A stretch of DNA of 64,000 nucleotides from Aminobacter sp. HY435 (GCF_027568395.1 NZ_JANKZL010000002.1:100301-164300); one strand, 5' to 3'. Shown: positions 49,832-58,126, counted from the stretch's first letter. The notes: generated by a model from the letters alone, not told the origin. Numbers and translations: made by a program.

Positions 49832-52002
49832 TCGGCCCAGTTCTTTCCCGTCTTGGCGTCCCCACGGTACTGCCCACGGAGCCCGAGGATTTCCCCGGCT
49901 TCCTTGATGCAGTCCTTGGCGACTTCTGAAATGATTGGCCCGAGGCCGGGCCGGTGGGTGAACTGGAGTTCATCGTGGACCCACAAGGTTTGCTTGTAGT
50001 CCACCCCGATCTTCAGCCCCTTCTCAGCTAGGCGGCGATGCACCAGCATCATCCACAACTTACACGTCTGGGCACCCGCTGACTGGAGCAGGGTGTTGAG
50101 CGCGGAGTAGGCCTTACGGACATGGAGGCGTCGGCCATCCAGACCCTTGAGCCAACCCCGAGCTGCCGTCTCGCTCACCCTGTCGATAAGGTCACGGAGG
50201 CCCTCAATGTTCTTTTCGAACTTCAGGATGATGGTGCGGGCCTTGGCTATGCGGGCCTTCTGGTTGTCGTCCAGCTTGTCCACAAAGTCTTGGTCGAACC
50301 GCTTGGCGAGGTTCTTGAGGAGCATGGGGAGGCCCTTGTAGCCGAGATACTCCAGCTCCTCGTGGGGTTCCACGCTCAGGTCCAAGGACAGCTTGTAGGC
50401 ACCGCCGCCGTAGACGAACAGGTAGATGGCCGTCTTGGCATCCGCTCGGGTCATGTCGGCAATATCAGCGTGCTCTTGGTGCGGGTCCCTAGACGGGTCA
50501 CACACGCGGGCGCTGAAGGCACCTTCGTCCAGAGGCAACAGGTAATGCCCAAGGTCGATAAGCTCCAAGCTGGAAGCGTCAACACCCGTCTGCTCCCACC
50601 CCTCATCTGCGATGAAGAGGGCACGGCATTCCCAGCCATAGCGGCCCTTCAGGCCCTTGACCACAACCTCGGTCTTGGTGCCATCCGCAAGCACCACCTT
50701 CTCCTTCTTGACGGAGGGGGTGCCCGAGAGGTTCGGGTCCTTGTGGGTCCCTCGCCCGGTGACCGCCCCCGAGGGGTCCATGCGGCCGTGGATGCGATTG
50801 GTGTCCGGGGTGCAGAGGCCGAGCCACGACTTCTTGCCGTTGGCCAAAGTGCCCAGCGTCTTGGAGACCACGAAGTAATCGAGGATGAGCTGTCGGGTGG
50901 CCTTCGGCATGACGGCCTCAGGGATTTCCTCAAGCGTCGTCTCGTCCACCGTGGGCTTGCCATTGCTGCCGAACTTCTTGGGCTTCCACCCGTAGACAGC
51001 CTGGAGCCGCTGGCCGAGGTGGTCGCGGGAGGACGGCTGGAAGGTCGTCCACACAACAGGCGTATAGGGGGCATCAGGTGCGTAGCGTTCAACGGGCGGG
51101 CCTACGTAGGGGGCCAGCTCCTTGCCTGTCTTGCCGAAGCGCCTGCGGGTGACACTAGGTAGGTCGTCCCGCTTGAAGGTCCTGTCGCGGGCGGGGGTGG
51201 TGGCCTTCCCGGGTGCCCACCATGAGCCGAATGCCTCCACGAGGAGAGCGCCGGTACGGGCCTGCTCGTTGGCCAGCTCGGCAGAGAGCCGTTCGGCCTC
51301 CGCGCGGTCGAAGTGGACCCCGTGCATTTCCTGCTGCTTGATGATGCGAGCAACTTCGTGCTCAACCTCAAAGACCAGCTCGGGCCACACGAGAGCAGCC
51401 TTACTGCCCTCGGCCCAGCCCACCCGGTCCTCAATCATCTTCCAGAGCTTCACGCCCGGCCGACAGTCCTGCATCATGTAGGACGCCATCCACGGGTTCC
51501 AGGCCTCGAAGCCTCCCGTGTACTCATCCTTGTAGTCGCCCAGACGGTAGCCCCACGCCTTGAGGCTGTGGCGCTTCGCCATGGACATGGGCATGATGCC
51601 GGCCTTGACGCGCTTCAGGTCGGGGCCCAGCAGGGTGTCGTAGGGCCAGACCACCTTGGCGGCCACCAAGCTGTCCCATGCTTTCGGACAGCGTTGGAAC
51701 CACGGGTAGAGCTTCTCGATGGCAATGTAGTCGTAGTCGATGCCGTTGTGGGCGACCGAAAGCTCAGCCTGCTCAAGAGCCCTGATGCCGTCCTCAACGG
51801 TCCCGGCTGGGTTGCCGAGGATGGGGGTCCAGAGGTCCTCTCCCGTGACGGGGTGCTTAGCGTCTCTCGGGACAGGGGGGCCGTAGTAGAACTCCTCAAG
51901 GGTGTCCAAGTCGATGATGCCGAGGCACCACATGCTATGGAGACCGGGGAGAAGGTCGTTGCCCTCCGTGTCGAAGTAGAGGCGCTTGCCGGGTTGGCTC
52001 AT
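49822..52002 (-). CDS. DNA polymerase (T7 gp5-like, family A)
   Basis: 726 residues, similar to T7 gp5 (704). The N-terminal 3'-5' exonuclease starts LYFDTEGNDLLPG (Asp/Glu pair), with SVAHNGIDYDYIAIEKLYPW. In the polymerase half are motif A (GVDASSLELIDLGHYL), motif B (RADAKTAIYLFVYGGGAYKL) and motif C (WVHDELQF). Catalytic Asp and Lys residues appear present. In T7 the host thioredoxin is the processivity factor; the thioredoxin-binding loop cannot be pinned here. Replicates the phage genome with the primase-helicase. Confidence 0.95.
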   Translation of the reverse strand: MSQPGKRLYFDTEGNDLLPGLHSMWCLGIIDLDTLEEFYYGPPVPRDAKHPVTGEDLWTPILGNPAGTVEDGIRALEQAELSVAHNGIDYDYIAIEKLYPWFQRCPKAWDSLVAAKVVWPYDTLLGPDLKRVKAGIMPMSMAKRHSLKAWGYRLGDYKDEYTGGFEAWNPWMASYMMQDCRPGVKLWKMIEDRVGWAEGSKAALVWPELVFEVEHEVARIIKQQEMHGVHFDRAEAERLSAELANEQARTGALLVEAFGSWWAPGKATTPARDRTFKRDDLPSVTRRRFGKTGKELAPYVGPPVERYAPDAPYTPVVWTTFQPSSRDHLGQRLQAVYGWKPKKFGSNGKPTVDETTLEEIPEAVMPKATRQLILDYFVVSKTLGTLANGKKSWLGLCTPDTNRIHGRMDPSGAVTGRGTHKDPNLSGTPSVKKEKVVLADGTKTEVVVKGLKGRYGWECRALFIADEGWEQTGVDASSLELIDLGHYLLPLDEGAFSARVCDPSRDPHQEHADIADMTRADAKTAIYLFVYGGGAYKLSLDLSVEPHEELEYLGYKGLPMLLKNLAKRFDQDFVDKLDDNQKARIAKARTIILKFEKNIEGLRDLIDRVSETAARGWLKGLDGRRLHVRKAYSALNTLLQSAGAQTCKLWMMLVHRRLAEKGLKIGVDYKQTLWVHDELQFTHRPGLGPIISEVAKDCIKEAGEILGLRGQYRGDAKTGKNWAECH

Positions 52003-52005
52003 TCC

Positions 52006-52104
52006 CTACCGGAGGAAGAGCGCAATAAGGACCGGGCCAATGACGAAGTAGCCAACGGCAAAGCCAACGATGCAGGAGACAGCGAGGGGCAAGATGGTGT
52101 CCAT
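52006..52104 (-). CDS. 32-aa single-TM protein
   Basis: Starts MDTILPLAVSCIVGFAVGYF and is almost wholly hydrophobic. It fills the gap between the SAM-methyltransferase-like gene (1 nt upstream, TAAATG) and DNA polymerase. Being flanked exactly by two genes with no spare bases supports a real gene. Unknown function. Confidence 0.5.
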   Translation of the reverse strand: MDTILPLAVSCIVGFAVGYFVIGPVLIALFLR

Positions 52105-52911
52105 TTAGGCTTCCTTCTGGAGCAAGAGTTTGATGTGCGTCGGGTCGGGCACGTAGATGCCGTACTGCTCCCGCCACTTCCGTTGGAGGAAGGCGAGAGG
52201 GGCGTGTTCGAAATGCCGGAGCTTGTAGCCGGTCCCGATGGTGGTGAAGTTGAGCCACTGCTCGGCGGTCAGCGGGAAGTAGTTCTCCCGCAACTCGTTC
52301 TCGAAGTTGTCCGCGTAGTCGGCCTTGAGGAGAGCCTGAAGCCAACCAGCTCGGGTTGGACGCTCGTTGTAGACAACCGTTCGGATGCGATCGTTGTCCC
52401 ACGTGGCTGCATACTCGGCCGGTTCCGGGGACACATGGTGCGCCCTCTCCTCCACAGCCATGTCCCGCACCGCGATGTAGTCACAGCCGAGGAGCCGGAT
52501 GTTGTGCCAGAAGGCCTCGAACTGGAGGGGGTCCTGAGAGAGGACCTCATGCACCACCGAGGACAGCACGAGGCAGGACTTGCGGCCGAGCCTATGGTGC
52601 CTGTCCAGGCGGGCGGCGAACATAGCGAAGTCGCTGGTGAACTCGTAGACCCCTATGGTGCGTCGGGCCTTGGCCTCGCGGATCATGTCGGGGTTGTGGT
52701 CGTAGCCGATGAAGTGGCAATCCCACCCACCGGGCCACTCACGGCGCTCCATGTGGAGCTGCCTAAGGAGGTAGCCGTCTGCACAACCGAAGTCGGCAAA
52801 GACGGTGACCTCACCCGGGACCCTCTCCACAAAGAACAGCTTGTCCACCATGGAGTGGCGTAGCCTTTCGTTGTAGGCCACGATGTCATTCGGGGTCGCG
52901 CATTGGTTCAT
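52105..52911 (-). CDS. SAM-dependent methyltransferase-like protein
   Basis: 268 residues (start MNQCATPNDI at 52911; an upstream in-frame ATG at 52977 would overlap the previous gene). VFADFGCADGYLLRQL is the motif I SAM-binding loop (DxGCxDG), FIGYDHNPDMIREAK is motif II and KSCLVLSSVVHEVL a motif IV region. C-terminal residues (LNFTTIGTGYKLRHFEHAPL) contain a substrate-binding-like part. Not a DNA methylase by motif; the target is unknown. Located between primase-helicase and DNA polymerase, so action on DNA precursors or RNA is possible. Confidence 0.65.
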   Translation of the reverse strand: MNQCATPNDIVAYNERLRHSMVDKLFFVERVPGEVTVFADFGCADGYLLRQLHMERREWPGGWDCHFIGYDHNPDMIREAKARRTIGVYEFTSDFAMFAARLDRHHRLGRKSCLVLSSVVHEVLSQDPLQFEAFWHNIRLLGCDYIAVRDMAVEERAHHVSPEPAEYAATWDNDRIRTVVYNERPTRAGWLQALLKADYADNFENELRENYFPLTAEQWLNFTTIGTGYKLRHFEHAPLAFLQRKWREQYGIYVPDPTHIKLLLQKEA

Positions 52912-52942
52912 GCGGAGAGGGTCCTCAGGTCGCCTTGGGAGG

Positions 52943-53260
52943 CTATTCGGGTTTGTCGGGGTCGGGCTTGAAGTCATGCACCTTGAACTGCTTGCGCCGT
53001 ATGGCCGCCTTCAGGGCATTCTCAAGCCGGGTGGTGTAGTTGAGGACCTTCCACTGTGCCGCGTGCGGCTTCAGCTTGGCGGCATCCTCAAGCTCCTTCT
53101 GGTCCTGCCATTCGGGGAGCTTCATGAAATCCACCCCGTAAGACCTCAGGGCGGAGTACGCATTCAAGAGGAAGTGCCCCATTGCCTGAGCACCCATGAG
53201 GCGGGCCACAAGGTCCTGCCTATCCTCCTTGACGAAATCAACCTCATCCTTCAGGCGCAT
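52943..53260 (-). CDS. phage hypothetical protein, 105 aa
   Basis: A helical, charged protein with coiled segments (DEVDFVKEDRQDLVARLMGA, KAAIRRKQFKVHDFKPDPDK). Its 3' end may overlap an alternative start of the methyltransferase. No motif is recognised. Located between primase-helicase and the SAM protein. Confidence 0.5.
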   Translation of the reverse strand: MRLKDEVDFVKEDRQDLVARLMGAQAMGHFLLNAYSALRSYGVDFMKLPEWQDQKELEDAAKLKPHAAQWKVLNYTTRLENALKAAIRRKQFKVHDFKPDPDKPE

Positions 53261-53312
53261 CGCCTGTGGGTATCCTTTTTATTCGAGGTCACCCGGTCGT
53301 CTGTCGCCGGGC

Positions 53313-55106
53313 CTAGTAGTCGGTGCTGCTCACTGGGGAGAAGCCACCGGGCTGGCTCTTGGCCTCCCCATCGGGCTTGCCGATTGGTGGGAAGGGAAGC
53401 GGGGATTTGACCAAGCGGCCATCCTCCCCATAATACAGCACGTCTGCCAAGCCAGACTTGCCGGTCCGCCTTGAGGGCTTGATGATGCGGGACTGAGTGA
53501 CCCGCCATGCTTCACCCGCAGCTTGGTTGTTCCGCTCCCAACCCACGACGTAAGAGGCGAAGTTGGAGAGCCCCCCGGAGGAACGGACCTCGTTAAGGGA
53601 GGTTGGTGCGCCCTCCTCGTGGGGGATGCCTTGGGTGCGTCGGAGGTGGTGGGCAACCTGAAAGTGACAACCTGTCTCCTTCGCCTGCTTGGAAAGCTCG
53701 GCGGCCACCTTGTCGAGTACCCGCCGCTCATCTGCTGCGAGGTCAATGCCCGCCGCCATGAAGCTAAAGGGGTCGATAACCTGGACCATACAGCCTAGCG
53801 CAACGGTGCAATATCGTGTGTAGGTGAGAAGCGCGTCTAGTGACCACTCGGCTGTCTCGGGGTCGAACACCTCACACAGGCCAGAGCCAAAGACTTCGGC
53901 GTGCCAACGGAGCATGTCCCTATCATAGGCTTCGAGCGCCTTGGTGTCCGCTATGTCTGGCACGGGGCGGAGCTGTAGGCGCTCGCCTGCTCGCACGGAC
54001 ATGAGGCCCATCATGGCGTCACGCTTGGTATCCTCAAATGAGAAAACCGCGATTTTGACATTCTGCTCAAGGAGGTGGTTCTGTATCTCCCGCATACCGG
54101 CCGTCTTGCCAACACCCGTGCCTGCCACGTGGAAGACCACCTCGCCCGGATACATCCCGCCAGTCATCTCTTGAAGCTTCGCCATCGCTGGTGGGTAGCT
54201 GTAGGCGTGAACTCTCTCGCGCGGCGCTAGGATGGCCGACGTGCTTTCCTTGGCGTTGACGATGCCCTTGGGCCGCCATGCCTGGGCCGCATAGACAGCC
54301 GCCGTTATGTCCCCGGGCCGGTTGGCCTGAAGCATGTCGGAGGCGTCCTTGCACTTCTCCTTGCCGTCGAGCTTGAAGCCCGAGGCCGTGGCGATGCGCA
54401 CCTTGCCGACCTTGAAGAGCGGGGCACAGTCGGCCACAGCCAGCTTGCCCGCATCGTCATTGTCGAACCACAGAATGATTTCCGTGAAGCGGTCCAGCCA
54501 GAGGTAGTTGGCCTTCATGTGCTTGGCGGCCGACTGTGAGCCGGTGCCTACGGAGACCACCGCAACCTTGAAGTTGGTAGCCTGGGCCACGGAGAGGGCA
54601 TCAAGCTCACCCTCGGTGACGATCACCTGTCGGTCAAACCTGTCGCCAAACACGTGGTGGCCGAAGAGCTGGCATTCGGAGAGGGACTTGTAGCCCTCCG
54701 CTTTCAGCAAGGGGAAGTCCTTGGTGGGGGTCCGTAGCTTCTGGGCTACCAGCTCCCCGCCCTGGTCGTAGTAGGGATAAGCTTGGACCGGCTTACCGCT
54801 GTAGCCTCCGTGGAAGACGCCGTAGCGCTTCATAGTGTCGGAGGTGAGACCCCTCTTGTTCAGCGGCGCATAGGGGTTGGCCTGCTGCGACGGGTCTAGA
54901 AGTTCGCCATAGTCCTGCTTGAAGGTCTCTCTCGGAGCCGAGGCTGTCTCGCCACCAGCGGGCACATAGTAATCGCACCCCGCGCCATAGCAGTGGCGGT
55001 GCCCATCCAAGTAGGTTACGCACGACTTCTCCCGGCTACACTTTGGACAAGGCCCCTTAGACACCACAACGTCGTGGCCCTCGGGGCGCTCTTGGTCGTC
55101 ACTCAT
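53313..55106 (-). CDS. DNA primase/helicase (T7 gp4-like)
   Basis: 597 residues (T7 gp4 566). N-terminal zinc-binding CPKCSREKSCVTYLDGHRHC and GAGC; TOPRIM-type primase with VIVTEGELDALSVAQ and LWFDNDDAG; then the RecA-like helicase with AGTGVGKTAGMREI Walker A and MVQVIDPFSF Walker B. Makes RNA primers and unwinds DNA at the fork. An internal start that would give a T7-like short form without the zinc domain was not identified. Upstream gene overlaps by 8 nt. Confidence 0.95.
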   Translation of the reverse strand: MSDDQERPEGHDVVVSKGPCPKCSREKSCVTYLDGHRHCYGAGCDYYVPAGGETASAPRETFKQDYGELLDPSQQANPYAPLNKRGLTSDTMKRYGVFHGGYSGKPVQAYPYYDQGGELVAQKLRTPTKDFPLLKAEGYKSLSECQLFGHHVFGDRFDRQVIVTEGELDALSVAQATNFKVAVVSVGTGSQSAAKHMKANYLWLDRFTEIILWFDNDDAGKLAVADCAPLFKVGKVRIATASGFKLDGKEKCKDASDMLQANRPGDITAAVYAAQAWRPKGIVNAKESTSAILAPRERVHAYSYPPAMAKLQEMTGGMYPGEVVFHVAGTGVGKTAGMREIQNHLLEQNVKIAVFSFEDTKRDAMMGLMSVRAGERLQLRPVPDIADTKALEAYDRDMLRWHAEVFGSGLCEVFDPETAEWSLDALLTYTRYCTVALGCMVQVIDPFSFMAAGIDLAADERRVLDKVAAELSKQAKETGCHFQVAHHLRRTQGIPHEEGAPTSLNEVRSSGGLSNFASYVVGWERNNQAAGEAWRVTQSRIIKPSRRTGKSGLADVLYYGEDGRLVKSPLPFPPIGKPDGEAKSQPGGFSPVSSTDY

Positions 55107-55383
55107 TCGTTGAGATTGGCCCTCTTACTCGTTCGAACCATTCGACCGCCGCGAGGCGTTCATCGTTGGCGATGGTAACGGCAAAGCCGGTGCCGGCGTT
55201 TAGGTCTTCGCGGGTGACACGAGCCTTGAACCACTCGGGCAGGTGCGGCCACCACTTGAGGAGCTTGTGGCAGTGGTCGTCAAAGTCCTCGTCGGTAAGG
55301 ACCGCGAGGTCCCACTCGTAGTAGAGCACCGAGGCATAAAGGAACATTTCGCACTGCCACCGCCAGATGGCCTCTGGGGTCAC
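55099..55383 (-). CDS. phage hypothetical protein, 94 aa
   Basis: Starts at GTG 55383, joined by a GTGA overlap. It has an aromatic-rich N-terminus (IWRWQCEMFLYASVLYYEWD), an acidic middle, and ERLAAVEWFERVRG. Aromatic-rich and soluble; not recognised. Confidence 0.5.
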   Translation of the reverse strand: MTPEAIWRWQCEMFLYASVLYYEWDLAVLTDEDFDDHCHKLLKWWPHLPEWFKARVTREDLNAGTGFAVTIANDERLAAVEWFERVRGPISTNE

Positions 55384-55595
55384 CTACCGGTGAAGAGTTC
55401 GACACACCAGATGATGACAGACAGCGCCAGCACGATGCCCAAGATGAGGAGCAGGATGCCGATGGGTGCCCACAGCGGGGCCAGCACCCACCACCAAGGC
55501 CACGCGATGTAGCCGGTGAGCTTCAGGGCAATGAACAGGATGGCGAGCAGCGGGAGGAAGATGCCCCCGCCGTTGAAGGTGGTCTTGTGGTTCAA
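55380..55595 (-). CDS. two-TM small membrane protein, Fragile-X-F type
   Basis: 71 residues starting at TTG 55595. Sequence GGGIFLPLLAILFIALKLTG followed by YIAWPWWWVLAPLWAPIGI is the pattern of the small transmembrane Fragile-X-F proteins found in many phages and bacteria. Two hydrophobic segments joined by a Trp-rich turn. Function unknown. Confidence 0.6.
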   Translation of the reverse strand: MNHKTTFNGGGIFLPLLAILFIALKLTGYIAWPWWWVLAPLWAPIGILLLILGIVLALSVIIWCVELFTGR

Positions 55596-55942
55596 GCTTT
55601 GAGCTTCCCTTTTGCGGGCCTGAAGACGGCCTCGATGTAGGCGACAAGGTCCGGGTTATCGCGCCAGACCTGGATGAGCTGGTAGGAGAGTGCGCCCACA
55701 AGGCGCTCCTCTGAGACGTGCTCGTGGATAGCCGTCATGCCAGCCGCAGCGTAGGCCGCATGGAGGACCTCATGCACCAGCACGTGGGCCTCCCACTGGG
55801 GCGTCAAGCCCTCCTGTATGAGAATGACCAGAGTGCTCCGGTCGCACATTCCGTAGGCCCCCGTGTTGTCGGCGGCCATGCGGTTCCACGGCTTGATGGT
55901 GTAGTCGAGGCCGCCCACGCGAACGGTGGCAGGCATCTTCAT
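55592..55942 (-). CDS. HExxH metallopeptidase-like protein
   Basis: 116 residues starting MKMPATVRVGGLDYTIKPWN. HVLVHEVLHAAYAAAG (about 55-70) holds a complete HExxH zinc-binding motif, and a downstream acidic helix (EHVSEERLVGALSYQLIQ) could supply the third ligand, as in SprT-like or ImmA-like peptidases. GGGAG precedes the ATG, which overlaps the upstream stop as ATGA. Possible role in processing a host or phage protein; a regulator such as a repressor would be a typical target. Confidence 0.6.
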   Translation of the reverse strand: MKMPATVRVGGLDYTIKPWNRMAADNTGAYGMCDRSTLVILIQEGLTPQWEAHVLVHEVLHAAYAAAGMTAIHEHVSEERLVGALSYQLIQVWRDNPDLVAYIEAVFRPAKGKLKA

Positions 55943-56592
55943 CCGAGCCACTCCCGATCATGTCCAACGTTGCTGTCGAAGATGCAGAACTCCGTGGACA
56001 CTGAGGGGTTGATGTCGAAGTGGTCCTTATGGAGCCTCTCCGCCAACTGCATGGCTGCCCATTGGAAATCCTCAAGCACGCCCTCGGTCACCCTGAGGGT
56101 AACGTAATGGCGCGTGCCATCTTCGCGGGAGGAGACCCCTGCCCCATGGACGTTCGCCACGCGGACCAGCTCGGCGTAACGGTCGGTGGACAGCTTGCCG
56201 AGGACCTTGACGTGGGCTTCGAAGTAGCGGCCCGCGAGGATAGCCAACCCGTTCCGCTTAGTGGGAGCCTCGGGGTGCCACGGGGTCGCTTCGATCTTCA
56301 TCCGGGTGACCGTGAAGCCGCTGACCGCAAACACGAAAGCAGTGTGGTGGAGCAATGCCCCCGGCGAGCCATGCAGGCTAGCGGTGGAAGAGGTCAGCCA
56401 CTCGGTGACCAGCACACCGCCCAAAGTCCGGTTCTTGAGGAACACAGGCTTGGCACCGAGTTCCCGGCACAGCTCGGAGAATGCCTCTTCGCTACCCGGC
56501 TTTGGCTCCACGGTAACATGGAGCTGCACGAGGTGGGCCTTGTCGGGCCCCGCCCCCGCAACCTCGCAGTTGTCGCAGTCAGCGCAAGTCAC
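55939..56592 (-). CDS. phage hypothetical protein with internal duplication
   Basis: 217 residues starting at GTG 56592. It seems to be built of two similar alpha/beta halves, HLVQLHVTVEPKPGSEEAFS with ELGAKPVFLKNRTLGG and FEAHVKVLGKLSTDRYAELV with VHGAGVSSREDGTRHYV, each followed by a beta strand, suggesting tandem ferredoxin-like folds. An N-terminal CADCDNC motif might bind a metal. Function unknown. Confidence 0.55.
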   Translation of the reverse strand: MTCADCDNCEVAGAGPDKAHLVQLHVTVEPKPGSEEAFSELCRELGAKPVFLKNRTLGGVLVTEWLTSSTASLHGSPGALLHHTAFVFAVSGFTVTRMKIEATPWHPEAPTKRNGLAILAGRYFEAHVKVLGKLSTDRYAELVRVANVHGAGVSSREDGTRHYVTLRVTEGVLEDFQWAAMQLAERLHKDHFDINPSVSTEFCIFDSNVGHDREWLG

Positions 56593-56807
56593 GGGGCGAG
56601 GTCGTACTTCTTGAACTCACGGCCGAAGCCATCGGTTTCGCGCCGGTCCACAATGTTGTGGCCCATGCGGCGAAGCTCAGCGATGCGGCTGGAGAGCGAC
56701 CCCACGCCGAGCGCGGTGATGGCCACAAGGTTGGTCAGAGTGCGGCCGTGCTTCAGGTAGTCCAGCACGATTTCCTGCTGCTTGGTCAGTTTGGGTTCGT
56801 CACCCAT
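56589..56807 (-). CDS. small helix-turn-helix protein
   Basis: 72 residues starting MGDEPKLTKQQEIVLDYLKH. The pattern GRTLTNLVAITALGVGSLSS followed by RIAELRRMGHNIV fits a winged HTH DNA-binding fold. GGAGAAGG lies upstream. Joined to the next gene by GTGA. Possibly a phage transcription regulator, a class that T7 itself lacks. Confidence 0.65.
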   Translation of the reverse strand: MGDEPKLTKQQEIVLDYLKHGRTLTNLVAITALGVGSLSSRIAELRRMGHNIVDRRETDGFGREFKKYDLAP

Positions 56808-57232
56808 GCTCTTGCCTTCTCCATGTTGATCGCTGGGCACTGGCGTGAGTGCCGGGGGTACGCTTCCGAGTGGCCAACCAGAGGCAGCGGCCCATAGAAG
56901 TCTGCGAGGTAGGCCATAAGCCCCCTCAAGGTCTCGCCCTGCTCGGGCGTGAAGTTGCCTTCGGGTTCCCCCGCCTCATCGACGCCACCACCAAGACAGA
57001 CCGCGATGCTGTCCGCGTTGCGGTGGCGCATATGGGCACCCCATGCGTTGTGCGGTCGGCACTCCAACAAGCGCCCATCACGGAGGATGAGGTAGTGGTA
57101 GCCGACAGCCAACAAGCCCTGGGCCCTGCCCTTGACGGCGAGGAAGTGCTTGAGGTTGGTCTGGGAGGGGGGCGTCTGGCTGTCGTGAAGGACAACCTTG
57201 GTGGTGGCTTCGCGGGGCCTAAAGGTCAGCAC
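56786..57232 (-). CDS. N-acetylmuramoyl-L-alanine amidase (T7 lysozyme gp3.5-like)
   Basis: 148 residues (T7 gp3.5 151). VVLHDSQTPPSQTNLKHFLA has the first zinc His, GYHYLILRDGRLLECRPHNA the conserved Tyr, and LVGHSEAYPRHSRQCPAINM the second His and the Cys ligand. In T7 this enzyme also binds and inhibits RNA polymerase. Here it is next to the spanins but its context differs from T7 because an M15 peptidase is also nearby. Confidence 0.9.
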   Translation of the reverse strand: MLTFRPREATTKVVLHDSQTPPSQTNLKHFLAVKGRAQGLLAVGYHYLILRDGRLLECRPHNAWGAHMRHRNADSIAVCLGGGVDEAGEPEGNFTPEQGETLRGLMAYLADFYGPLPLVGHSEAYPRHSRQCPAINMEKARAWVTNPN

Positions 57233-57234
57233 GA

Positions 57235-57522
57235 CTAGAGCCGCGCGTTGACCCTGTCGAGTTCATCACGCAGTGACTTGGTAAGCAGCGCTAGGCGGTC
57301 CGCTTGGATGGCCACCTTGTCCACGATGGGGTCTGCCGCAACGGTGGCGAAAGGGGATGGGCCGGGGTTCGAGGGTGACGAAGCAGGGTCGTCGGTGGCG
57401 TAGCCTACGAGACGGCGAGCCAGCATATAGACATCCGCCATGGTATCCACGAGGTCATCCACGCGGCGCTCAAGGGTGTCGAAGGGGGATATGCGGGTAG
57501 CCTGCTTAGGGGCGTCGAGCAT
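57235..57522 (-). CDS. phage hypothetical protein, 95 aa
   Basis: Starts MLDAPKQATRISPFDTLERR, with helical VDDLVDTMADVYMLARRLVG and an Ala-rich KVAIQADRLALLTKSLRDEL. Coiled-coil type, disordered linker in the middle. It begins inside the outer spanin gene end and stops 2 nt before the amidase. Not recognised. Confidence 0.5.
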   Translation of the reverse strand: MLDAPKQATRISPFDTLERRVDDLVDTMADVYMLARRLVGYATDDPASSPSNPGPSPFATVAADPIVDKVAIQADRLALLTKSLRDELDRVNARL

Positions 57523-57796
57523 CGGGTGTCTCCAGGTTCTTGTAGAAGGCGAGGAGCCGCTTGCCGCATCGCGACTTGGCAACCTCGGATGTCCGAAGGT
57601 CAATGATGAGGTCCTGCACCTGAGCCTTTGTCAGGGGCTGGCCACGCTCGCCGGGGATGGGGGTCAACCAAGCAAAGCAGTGTTGGAGGTCGGCCGGTGC
57701 CTCCGGGAGGTGCCTAGTCCTGATGCCAGAAAGTATCCCGCAGCCGGTCAGCATCCATGCTGTCAAACACAACAGCATCACGGTCCTTAAGCGCAC
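57506..57796 (-). CDS. outer spanin subunit (Rz1-like lipoprotein)
   Basis: 96 residues with an N-terminal basic MRLR, a short hydrophobic stretch and lipobox LTGC (Cys at about 19), the mark of a lipoprotein. It overlaps the inner spanin's 3' end by 83 nt in another frame, as in many Rz/Rz1 pairs. Acts in the outer membrane and fuses it with the inner membrane in the last step of lysis. Confidence 0.75.
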   Translation of the reverse strand: MRLRTVMLLCLTAWMLTGCGILSGIRTRHLPEAPADLQHCFAWLTPIPGERGQPLTKAQVQDLIIDLRTSEVAKSRCGKRLLAFYKNLETPDARRP

Positions 57797-58046
57797 TCTT
57801 CAACTCCTTGGTTTTGGCGGCCACTGCCACCTCGTCCTCCCTGTCTGTCTTGGCCTGCATGGCATCCAGCACGCGAGCGTTGTGCTCCGCCGCCATGTCA
57901 GCCTCAAGCCCCCTGATGCGCTCTTCAAGCTTGGCTCGTTGGGCGGCGTGGGTGGCATCAAGCCTGCCCTTGGCATAGAGCCCAGCCACCCCGGCAAGTG
58001 CCAGGATGGAGAGCGCCAAGTAGACGTAAGGGCGGAGAACGGTCAC
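57714..58046 (-). CDS. inner spanin subunit (Rz-like)
   Basis: 110 residues starting at GTG 58046. One N-terminal membrane anchor (YVYLALSILALAGVAGLYAK, about 7-26) followed by a long charged coiled coil (AQRAKLEERIRGLEADMAAE to KTKELKSALKDRDAVVF). It pairs with the lipoprotein in an overlapping frame. The start overlaps the 27-aa peptide's stop as GTGA. Confidence 0.75.
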   Translation of the reverse strand: MTVLRPYVYLALSILALAGVAGLYAKGRLDATHAAQRAKLEERIRGLEADMAAEHNARVLDAMQAKTDREDEVAVAAKTKELKSALKDRDAVVFDSMDADRLRDTFWHQD

Positions 58047-58126
58047 GGCTGGAAGAGCAACCAGATGATGAAGCTGACAGCGAGCAACATGACGATGAGG
58101 TCGATGGAGAGGAACAGGAGGTCCAT
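58043..58126 (-). CDS. 27-aa membrane peptide, lysis-cassette associated
   Basis: ATG at 58126 overlaps the endopeptidase stop (TAATG) and its TGA overlaps the inner spanin GTG (GTGA). The product is one continuous hydrophobic helix (LDLIVMLLAVSFIIWLLF pattern) with a single acidic residue. Its place between endolysin and spanin, with coupling on both sides, makes a minimal holin-like or regulatory role possible. Confidence 0.5.
   Translation of the reverse strand: MDLLFLSIDLIVMLLAVSFIIWLLFQP

Noticed and set aside
51313..52863. Long plus-strand open frame opposite DNA polymerase and the SAM protein
   Set aside because: Mirror of real minus-strand genes in GC-rich DNA; the opposite frame has full polymerase motifs and the plus frame has none.
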